6,351 nt of DNA from Sphingomonadales bacterium (GTDB lineage Bacteria; Pseudomonadota; Alphaproteobacteria; Sphingomonadales; Sphingomonadaceae). The notes under the pieces are model-generated. The model was not told where the DNA came from. It saw only the letters and a list, made by a program, of their open reading frames with translations, and made no database searches. The position numbers and the translations under genes are program-made. This document shows, piece by piece, positions 1 through 5,065 of this stretch. Position 1 is the first letter of the stretch. Each line of letters begins with the position of its first letter. The stretch is taken from contig JAFKLV010000112.1 of assembly GCA_017304125.1 (NCBI GenBank), positions 1 through 6,351 of the forward strand, written 5' to 3'.

Positions 1-1340
1 TCGGCCCGGCCGATTTTGCGCTCGGCTATGCCACCGCCGAAGTTGAGGCGGTCGAAGCCGAAGCGGTCGAAATAGTCGAATCCGCGCCGGCGGCGGTGCT
101 CGAGGAGCATCCGATCGTCACCTCCGCGCCGCCGCCCCAGCCAGTGCCGCTTGCCGCGGTACTCGGGGGCGAGCCCGCCAAGGCGCCGGGTGGCGGTTTC
201 CAGATCGCGGCATTGGTCGATCGCATCGCTGCTTTCCGCCAGCTTCATGGCGAGCATCCCGTCGTCGTCCCCGGAGCCAGCGAACCGGAGGCGTCCGAGC
301 CGGTCGCGGCGACCGAGCGTTTCGGTTTCGAAACCGATGCGAGCGGGGTGATCCGCTGGGTCGACGCTGCGCCGCGCGCGGCGGTGATCGGGATCGGCTT
401 CCTTACCCCCGGTGGCGACGGCCGCCCGCATGTCGATGGCGTGGCGAGCGGTGCCTTCCGGCATCGCACCGCGTTCAATGACGCGCGGCTCAGCATCGCC
501 GGGCGTTCCGCGCTGGCAGGCGACTGGCGGATTTCGGGCGTGCCGATGTTCGATCCGGCAAGCGGGCGCTTCGTCGGCTTCCGCGGCGCCGCGCGCCGCC
601 CGCGCGTCGACGAGGGCGCGATCGGTCGTCGTGCCGACAATGGCGGGGTCGAGGGCCTGCGCCGGCTGGTTCACGAACTGCGCTCGCCGACCAATGCGAT
701 CGCCGGTTTCTCCGAACTGATCGAGACCGCGATGCTCGGCCCGGTGCCCGATGTCTATCGCGAGCGCGCCGCGGCGATCCGCACCCAGGCCGCCGATCTG
801 GTCGGGGCAATCGAAGATCTCGAACTGGCGGCACGGATCGAGGGCGATGCGCTCGATCTGCATGAGGGCGCAGTGGCGCTGGCGCCGCTGCTGGCGCGCA
901 CGCTCGACGAGCTGGCACCGCTCACGCGGCTGCGCGGCTGCACCGTCGATCTCGCGCCGGTGTCGCCGACGCTGGCGCTGGCCTGCGACGAGCGGATTGC
1001 CGAGCGGCTGGTCGGGCGGCTGGTCGCCGCGCTGATCGCCAGCGCGGCCGATGGCGAGCGGCTGGCGATCGAGGTGCGCGACGAGGGCGCCAATGTCGCG
1101 ATCGACATCACGCGCCCGCTCGCGCTGGCGACGATCCCCGATACCGCATTGCTGACGCTCGACGCCGAGCGCGAAGTGGAGATGCCGGGGGCGCCGCTGC
1201 TCGGCACCGGTTTCGCGATCCGGCTCGCGCGCAATCTCGCAAGCGAATTGGGCGGGGCGCTGATCATCGATGCGGATCGCTTGACTCTGTGCCTGCCGAC
1301 GGGGTTGATCCACGATATGGGCCAGGCCTCGACCAACTGA
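1..1340 (+). CDS. PAS-containing sensor histidine kinase-like protein, 5' partial, degenerate ATPase domain
   Basis: The frame is open from base 3 to the TGA at 1338-1340 (445 residues), so the true start lies left of the window; the GTG at 96 is probably internal. Numbering from that GTG, residues 1-70 are Ala/Pro/Glu-rich linker. Residues about 75-170 look like a PAS fold, with DASGVIRWVD and a WRISGVP...GRFVGFRGAARR motif typical of PAS modules. The dimerisation/phosphoacceptor helix has the H-box LVHELRSPTNAI, with His193 as the expected phosphorylated residue. The C-terminal region is ATPase-like: the LLGTGFAIRLARNLASELGG stretch matches the G2 box, but no N-box asparagine and no DxGxG G1 box can be found. 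No transmembrane segment is seen in this part. By family it would pass phosphate to a response regulator, but none is present here; kinase activity is doubtful and it may act as a phosphotransferase or pseudokinase. It runs directly into the deacetylase gene. Confidence 0.85.
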   Translation, partial: GPADFALGYATAEVEAVEAEAVEIVESAPAAVLEEHPIVTSAPPPQPVPLAAVLGGEPAKAPGGGFQIAALVDRIAAFRQLHGEHPVVVPGASEPEASEPVAATERFGFETDASGVIRWVDAAPRAAVIGIGFLTPGGDGRPHVDGVASGAFRHRTAFNDARLSIAGRSALAGDWRISGVPMFDPASGRFVGFRGAARRPRVDEGAIGRRADNGGVEGLRRLVHELRSPTNAIAGFSELIETAMLGPVPDVYRERAAAIRTQAADLVGAIEDLELAARIEGDALDLHEGAVALAPLLARTLDELAPLTRLRGCTVDLAPVSPTLALACDERIAERLVGRLVAALIASAADGERLAIEVRDEGANVAIDITRPLALATIPDTALLTLDAEREVEMPGAPLLGTGFAIRLARNLASELGGALIIDADRLTLCLPTGLIHDMGQASTN

Positions 1341-1345
1341 CTATC

Positions 1346-2353
1346 GTGGCACCGCCCGCGATTGTAGCGCGCCGTTGGCGTGTGCCGCCGCCCGATGCGG
1401 CCGCGCTGATCGACTGGCCGGCGGATTTCGGCACGCGCTACGCGATCTTCGTCGATACCGAGGAAGAGTTCGACTGGTCGGCACCCTTTGCGCATGATGC
1501 GCACGGGCTGTCGGCGCTCGCGGCATTGCCTGAGGCGCATCGCCGGCTCGCCGCGCACGGCGCCGCGCCGGCTTTCTTCATCGATTATCCGGTCGCGTCC
1601 GATCCGCGCGCGGTGGAATTGCTGCGCACGATCCTCGCCGATGACCCGCGCGTGGCGATCGGGGCGCAGCTCCACCCCTGGGTCAATCCGCCGTTCGAGG
1701 AGCCATTGTCGGCTGTTGCTTCCTATGGCGGCAATCTCCCGCCCGCGTTGCTCGAAGCGAAGCTCAACCTGCTGACCGAGACGATCGTGACCGCGCTCGG
1801 CCGGCGACCGCTGGCGTTCCGCGCCGGGCGCTACGGGCTGGCGCCGGGGATGTTCGCGCTGCTTGCGCGCTTCGGCTATCGGCTCGACAGCTCGGTGCGG
1901 CCGGGTTTCGACTATCGTGCCGAGGGTGGCCCCGATTTCACGCGGGTCGGCAGCGCGGCGTGGCGCGACGCGGTGGTCGAGCTGCCGCTGTCGACGGTCT
2001 TTACCGGATTGTTGCGGCAGCGTGGCGCACCGCTCCACGCGGCGCTGGGCGCGATCCAGCATGCCCGCGGCCTGTTTGCCCGCGCGCACCTGCTCTCGCG
2101 CGTGCCGCTGACGCCGGAGGGCGTGCCGGCCGAGGAAGCGCTGGAGGCGATCGCGGTCGCGCTGGGGGAGGGGAGCCGGCTGCTCAACTTCGCCTTCCAC
2201 TCGCCGTCGCTCGTGCCGGGGCATACGCCTTATGTGCGCGACGGCGCCGATCTCGTGCGCTTCTGGCGCTGGTGGGATCGCGTGCTCGATCTGCTTGACC
2301 GGCGCGGCGTGCGATCAGCATCGCTCGACGAATTGCTCGCCGCGGTCGGTTGA
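1346..2353 (+). CDS. Polysaccharide deacetylase family protein (NodB/CE4-like fold)
   Basis: The product is about 335 residues, probably a metal-dependent polysaccharide or glycan deacetylase-like enzyme. From the GTG at 1346, residues 36-44 read VDTEEEFDW (Asp37 as the candidate catalytic/metal Asp of motif 1). Residues 106-117 read GAQLHPWVNPPF (His110 as a metal ligand, but Asn114 where classic CE4 enzymes have the second His). Later come FRAGRYG (motif 3 style), LDSSVRPGFDYR and FHSPSLVPGHTPY. No signal peptide or membrane helix is evident, suggesting a cytoplasmic enzyme. The start is uncertain: GTG 1346 lies 5 bases after the kinase stop, while GTG 1289 would overlap the kinase by 52 bases and add 19 unconvincing residues; neither has a strong ribosome binding site. 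The tight spacing suggests one transcript with the kinase. I recall similar proteins in sphingomonads annotated as polysaccharide deacetylase or WalW; the substrate is unknown. Confidence 0.85.
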   Translation: MAPPAIVARRWRVPPPDAAALIDWPADFGTRYAIFVDTEEEFDWSAPFAHDAHGLSALAALPEAHRRLAAHGAAPAFFIDYPVASDPRAVELLRTILADDPRVAIGAQLHPWVNPPFEEPLSAVASYGGNLPPALLEAKLNLLTETIVTALGRRPLAFRAGRYGLAPGMFALLARFGYRLDSSVRPGFDYRAEGGPDFTRVGSAAWRDAVVELPLSTVFTGLLRQRGAPLHAALGAIQHARGLFARAHLLSRVPLTPEGVPAEEALEAIAVALGEGSRLLNFAFHSPSLVPGHTPYVRDGADLVRFWRWWDRVLDLLDRRGVRSASLDELLAAVG

Positions 2354-2357
2354 ATAC

Positions 2358-2386
2358 TTGCGCAAATCGCGCGCGACGCGTACCGG
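2358..2386 (+). promoter_or_regulatory. Candidate promoter of tRNA-Pro
   Basis: A TTGCGC box at 2358-2363 is followed after 17 bases by TACCGG at 2381-2386, then 12 GC-rich bases to the tRNA 5' end. The minus-strand tRNA has a similarly placed TTGCGC box, which strengthens the call. The -10 box is poor, and read-through from the deacetylase gene is an alternative. Confidence 0.3.
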
Positions 2387-2398
2387 CACCGCTCGCGT

Positions 2399-2476
<78 letters not shown>

Positions 2477-2585
2477 CTCCTTCCGCTGTCCCTGATTGGC
2501 ACAAACCAATAAAATGGTGGCGTGTCAGCGGGAAAGCATGCAGTCTCCGCTCATCCGGGAGAAGAAGCCTAGGGAAGGATTTGCC

Positions 2586-2849
2586 ATGCATCTGATCATC
2601 GCGTTGATCATGGGGGGCATAATCGGCTGGGTCGCAGGCATGGTGATGCGCGATCAGGGCGGTATAATCTGGAATGTGTTGATTGGTTGCGTCGGCTCGA
2701 TCGTCGGGCGCTTCCTGTTCGGCGCGCTGTCTCATGACAGCCACCTGCGCGAAAATCCGTTCGATCCGATGACGCTGCTCGTCGCGTTCCTTGGCGCGGT
2801 CGTGCTGCTCGCCATCTATAATCTGGTGAAGCGCGGGTCGCTCCGCTGA
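2586..2849 (+). CDS. GlsB/YeaQ/YmgE family stress-response membrane protein
   Basis: This is a small integral membrane protein of 87 residues, the usual length of the family (also called transglycosylase-associated proteins; molecular function not established). Three hydrophobic segments are visible: residues about 2-21 (glycine-rich MGGIIGWVAGMVM), about 26-48 (GGIIWNVLIGCVGSIVGRFLF), and about 63-82 (DPMTLLVAFLGAVVLLAIYN). The glycine spacing suggests close helix packing. A polar loop around residues 49-62 (SHDSHLRENPF) separates helices 2 and 3, and the tail is basic (VKRGSLR). The ATG at 2586 is chosen because AAGGA at 2575-2579 lies 6 bases upstream; the longer in-frame extension back to a TTG at 2496 has no such support. 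The gene ends 25 bases from the 3' end of a convergent tRNA. In other bacteria the family is often stress-induced; I found no clear stress promoter here. Confidence 0.9.
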   Translation: MHLIIALIMGGIIGWVAGMVMRDQGGIIWNVLIGCVGSIVGRFLFGALSHDSHLRENPFDPMTLLVAFLGAVVLLAIYNLVKRGSLR

Positions 2850-2874
2850 ACGGGGCGACAGCGGCGGGAAAGCG

Positions 2875-2950
2875 TGGTGGGCCCGGCAGGACTCGAACCC
2901 GCAACCTAGCCGTTATGAGCGGCCAGCTCTAACCATTGAGCTACAGGCCC
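2875..2950 (-). tRNA. tRNA with CAT anticodon, most likely tRNA-Ile2 (lysidine-type)
   Basis: A complete 76-nt cloverleaf on the minus strand starts at 2950. The acceptor stem is GGGCCTG with CGGGCCC, including one G-T pair. The D stem GCTC/GAGC encloses the loop AATGGTTA. The anticodon stem GGCCG/CGGCT encloses CTCATAA, with anticodon CAT (complement of 2915-2917). The T stem GCGGG/CCTGC encloses TTCGAGT. Discriminator A and an encoded CCA (2877-2875) finish it. It is not the initiator tRNA: it has a normal G1-C72 pair and no run of three G-C pairs in the anticodon stem. The 8-base D loop and overall sequence resemble tRNA-Ile2, whose C34 is converted to lysidine by TilS to read AUA, more than elongator tRNA-Met. 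Identity is inferred, and software may label it Met. Confidence 0.93.
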
Positions 2951-2961
2951 ACGCGAACTTG

Positions 2962-2989
2962 TGACTAGCAGCGCCGTTTCGTGGCGCAA
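2962..2989 (-). promoter_or_regulatory. Candidate promoter of the CAT-anticodon tRNA
   Basis: Reading the minus strand, TTGCGC (2989-2984) is followed after 16 bases by TAGTCA (2967-2962), then 11 bases to the tRNA start. The -35 box matches that of tRNA-Pro over the heptamer CTTGCGC. Both tRNAs are also directly preceded by TCGCGT. The position is right, but box quality is modest. Confidence 0.35.
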
Positions 2990-3036
2990 GAGCAAGTCGG
3001 CGCAAGTGTTCGAGGCGCAGACGCCTAGACAATGAA

Positions 3037-3066
3037 AAAGGGGCGCTCCCGAAGGAGCGCCCCTTT
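3037..3066 (-). terminator. Intrinsic terminator of the small lipoprotein gene
   Basis: A perfect 13-bp stem (3037-3049 with 3054-3066) closes a four-base loop. On the minus strand the loop reads TTCG flanked by C and G, the exceptionally stable C(UUCG)G tetraloop. The stem ends in an A/T stretch, giving TTTTTCATT downstream on the minus strand. It lies 41 bases past the lipoprotein stop. The plus-strand T tract is short, so any plus-strand termination would be weaker. Confidence 0.9.
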
Positions 3067-3107
3067 CTCGTATTCGTCGGATCGGGCCGTGAGGCCCGAC
3101 CAGTCGA

Positions 3108-3341
3108 TTACTGCGCGTTCGACGCGTTGCCAGCAGCGGCGCCAGCGTCCGCCGAGTTGGCGAGCGCGTCAGCAGCAGTGGCGTTCGAAAGGTTACCCGC
3201 GGCCGCGTCGAGGTTGTCGGCGGCGCTCTGCAGGTTGTCCGCCAGCACGTCCGCGTTGTTTTCCGCGGGGGCCGGCGACTTCGAGCAAGCCGCAACGGAC
3301 ATCAGGCCGGCGGCAGCAAGAACAAAGGCAAACTTCTTCAT
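3108..3341 (-). CDS. Small Ala/Asn-rich lipoprotein, function unknown
   Basis: The 77-residue product starts MKKFAFVLAAAG and has a classic lipoprotein signal peptide: a short KK n-region, a hydrophobic core and the lipobox VAAC, with Cys19 as the expected lipidated residue. The next residues, SKS, do not include Asp at +2, so outer-membrane sorting is likely by general rules. The mature part is about 59 residues and low in complexity. An NL pair recurs at 7-residue spacing (DNLQSAADNLDAAAGNLSNA), suggesting an amphipathic or coiled-coil helix; the tail is Ala/Asn-rich (AGAAAGNASNAQ). The start at 3341 is chosen over the in-frame upstream ATG because GGGAG (complement of 3349-3353) lies 7 bases upstream and the signal peptide begins here. 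The gene has its own promoter candidate and terminator. I do not recognise a named family; it recalls small abundant envelope lipoproteins but lacks the C-terminal Lys of Lpp. Confidence 0.88.
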   Translation of the reverse strand: MKKFAFVLAAAGLMSVAACSKSPAPAENNADVLADNLQSAADNLDAAAGNLSNATAADALANSADAGAAAGNASNAQ

Positions 3342-3401
3342 TCGGATGCTCCCAAGCATAGCATTCATCGCGGCCGACCCTGTCGCCGTCGCGAGCCACC
3401 G

Positions 3402-3429
3402 CAAATACCGAACCGTTTCGGTGGGTCAA
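3402..3429 (-). promoter_or_regulatory. Candidate promoter of the lipoprotein gene
   Basis: On the minus strand TTGACC (3429-3424) is followed after 16 bases by TATTTG (3407-3402). This would give a 5' leader of about 50 bases before the ATG at 3341. The -35 box is good and the -10 box is moderate. A TATGCT hexamer near 3360 is too close to the start codon to serve as the -10. Confidence 0.35.
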
Positions 3430-3454
3430 TGAGGAAATTCATCGAACCGAAACG
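3408..3454. repeat. Inverted and direct repeat cluster across the lipoprotein promoter region
   Basis: CGTTTCGGT at 3414-3422 is the exact reverse complement of ACCGAAACG at 3446-3454 (9-bp arms, 23-bp spacer). CGAACCG also occurs directly at 3409-3415 and 3443-3449, 34 bp apart. CCGAA and TTCGG at 3408-3412 and 3417-3421 form a third small palindrome. The arms lie either side of the candidate -35 box, so this could be an operator. It could also be a weak hairpin after the peptidase gene. Confidence 0.5.
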
Positions 3455-3480
3455 TTGCGCACCGCGGATCGCGCATTTTT

Positions 3481-4887
3481 TCAATGCGATTTGCGCTGCA
3501 CCGGCCCGATTTCCTCGGGTGCATTGGCCACCACGGCGAGCATCGCGGTCCATGCCGCGACGTTCTGGCGCAGTTCCTCGCGGTCGACGCGATCGAGCGT
3601 ATCGTCGGGCGTGTGATGTGTATCAAAATAGCGCAGACCCGATTGATTGAGGTCGATTCCGGCGACCCCGGTGGCGATCGTCGGCTCGATATCCGATCCG
3701 TCGCCGCCCTCGCCCTTGCCGTGGACGATACCCAGCGGCGCCAGCGCACTGGCGAGGCGATCAGTGATCGCCTTGGCGCTGTCGGGCAGGGTAACCTGGA
3801 AGCGCCACACGCGATCCGCGCCGAAATCGCTTTCCGCTGCGACCGCATGGCGCTCCGCGCCGTGCCGCCGCGTGTAATCGCGCCCGCCATAGCCGCCGAC
3901 TTCCTACGAACCGAACCACACCACGCGGCTCGTGGGGCGCGGCTGGCGCCCGCTGTCGAGGATGCGCTTGGCCGCCGCGGCGGTGATCGCGACGCCCGAG
4001 GCATCGTCGATCGCGCCGGTCGCGAGATCCCAGCTATCGAGATGCCCGCCGATCAGCACGATCCCCGCATTGGGGTCGCTGCCCGGCACTTCGGCGATGA
4101 CATTGCCCGATTCCTGCTCGCCGATCTGGCGCGGGGTTAGCACCAGCTTCATCGTGATCGGGCGCCCGCGCGTCGCCATCGCCTCGATCAATTTGGCGTC
4201 GGGCACCGACAGCGCGGCGGCCGGGATCGGCTTCACGCCCTCGGGGAAATTGGTCATGCCGGTATGCGGCAGCCGATGCGTATCGGTGCCGATCGAGCGG
4301 ATCACGATCGCTGCGGCACCCTTGCGCGCCGCCACCGCCGGCCCGACGAACCGCGCGACGCCGGCCTGACCATAGCTCGCTCCGTCCTGCGTCGGTGCCA
4401 TCGCATTGCCGACATAGGCGATCTTGCCCTTCAGGCTGCCGTCGGGCGCGTTGACGAGATCGGCATAGCTTTTGAACACCACCACCTCGGCGGTCAGCCC
4501 GGCGGCGGGGGTCGCACCCGAATAGCCGAGCGCGGCGAGCGTCAGTTTCTGCGGGAAGGGCGCGGTGATCTCGGCACGCTCCTCGCCGCGCACCCACACC
4601 GGCATGCGATAAGGCTCGATCCGCACATTCTTGAAGCCGAGCGCGGTCAGCTTCGCCAGCGCCCATTGCCGCGCGCGCGCCTCCGCCTCGGTGCCGGCGA
4701 GCCGCTGGCCGACCTCGGTCGTCAGCCCCTCGACGATATCATAAGCGACATCGTCCTTGAGCGCCGCATCGCGCAACGCGGCGACCGCCGGATCGGCTGC
4801 CGGCGGTGCTGGCGGTTCGGCGCGCTGTGCAAGGGCAGGGAAGGGCAAGGCGAGCGCCAGCACGGTGGCGAGGAAGCGGTTCGTCAT
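3481..4887 (-). pseudogene. M28-family zinc peptidase (carboxypeptidase Q-like), secreted, interrupted by an in-frame amber codon
   Basis: The frame from ATG 4887 to TGA 3481 has 468 codon positions and a single internal stop, TAG at 3906-3904 (codon 328). Residues 1-20 are a signal peptide (MTNRFLATVLALALPFPALA, cleavage before Gln21), pointing to export; this favours the ATG over an upstream TTG at 4923. The middle has a PA-like insert (about 95-245), then GGHLDSWDL (zinc ligand His282) and GAIDDASG (bridging Asp, 294 or 295). VVWFGS follows, then the stop, then EVGGYGG with Glu329, ESD with Asp354, and THHTPDDTLD (about 423-432) supplying the last zinc His. These fit a co-catalytic two-zinc M28 aminopeptidase/carboxypeptidase Q-type enzyme. 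The stop replaces the first Glu of the Glu-Glu motif, the general base. The truncated 327-residue product would lack most of the active site. A second frame could restart at GTG 3810. The interruption could be a real nonsense mutation, a base-call error or, less likely, read-through. Confidence 0.85.
3904..3906 (-). other. In-frame TAG at the catalytic glutamate position of the M28 peptidase
   Basis: The minus strand reads TTC GGT TCG TAG GAA GTC GGC, translating as F-G-S-stop-E-V-G. In M28 enzymes this stretch normally reads FG-x-E-E-V/x-G, so TAG stands where GAG (Glu) would be one G-to-T change away. The frame is the same on both sides; there is no frameshift. Confidence 0.9.
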
Positions 4888-4952
4888 GCGCGAGGGCGTA
4901 AGGCGGCGCAGGTCGACGGGCAAGTGGTTGCGATCGTAACTTTTCGCACCAA

Positions 4953-4980
4953 CGTCACCCCGGCCTTGAGCCGGGGTCCA
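4953..4980 (+). repeat. 28-bp palindromic repeat, copy 1 (REP-like)
   Basis: This copy contains ACCCCGGC (4957-4964) and GCCGGGGT (4970-4977), an 8-bp stem with a 5-base loop. Its reverse complement matches copy 2 at 27 of 28 positions. GTCACCCCGG...CCGGGGTCC elements of this kind are, from memory, dispersed between genes in many alphaproteobacterial genomes. It lies 65 bp upstream of the peptidase start. Confidence 0.85.
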
Positions 4981-5032
4981 CTGTGCCGCGCGCTCTGCGA
5001 TTAGAGCCTCTTGCCCTGCGCCTGCCTCCCGA

Positions 5033-5060
5033 TGGACCCCGGCTCGAGGCCGGGGTGACG
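5033..5060 (-). repeat. 28-bp palindromic repeat, copy 2 (REP-like), opposite orientation
   Basis: The 8-bp stem (5036-5043 with 5049-5056) has loop TCGAG. It differs from the reverse complement of copy 1 by a single loop base. It begins 5 bases after the leuA stop, so in the leuA mRNA it would form a strong 3' hairpin. No T tract follows, so 3'-end protection or Rho-linked termination is more likely than classic intrinsic termination. Confidence 0.85.
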
Positions 5061-5065
5061 GGAGA

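Noticed and set aside
755..2224. Long minus-strand open frame (489 codons) opposite the kinase and deacetylase
   Set aside because: It is Arg/Ser/Ala-rich low-complexity sequence with no domain, overlapping two genes with recognisable motifs. High-GC codon bias creates such antisense frames.
2875..2950. Initiator tRNA-fMet for the CAT-anticodon tRNA
   Set aside because: It has a normal G1-C72 pair and lacks the three consecutive G-C pairs of the initiator anticodon stem.
2971..3026. Small hairpins GCGCC/GGCGC (2971-2987) and AGGCG/CGCCT (3013-3026)
   Set aside because: Stems of 5 bp are expected by chance in GC-rich DNA and have no T tract.
3904..3906. Pyrrolysine or other programmed amber recoding
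   Set aside because: No pyl genes, suppressor tRNA or stimulatory structure can be seen, and alphaproteobacteria are not known users of pyrrolysine. It is kept only as a question in the findings.
3484..5004. Plus-strand open frames (3484-4140, 4264-5004) opposite the M28 gene, considered because the minus gene is interrupted
   Set aside because: Their translations are His/Arg/Ala-rich without motifs, whereas the minus strand shows a signal peptide and a full set of M28 motifs.
4953..5060. CRISPR repeats or insertion-sequence terminal inverted repeats
   Set aside because: There are only two copies, in opposite orientation, with a 52-bp spacer that holds no coding sequence. A REP-like pair explains them better.
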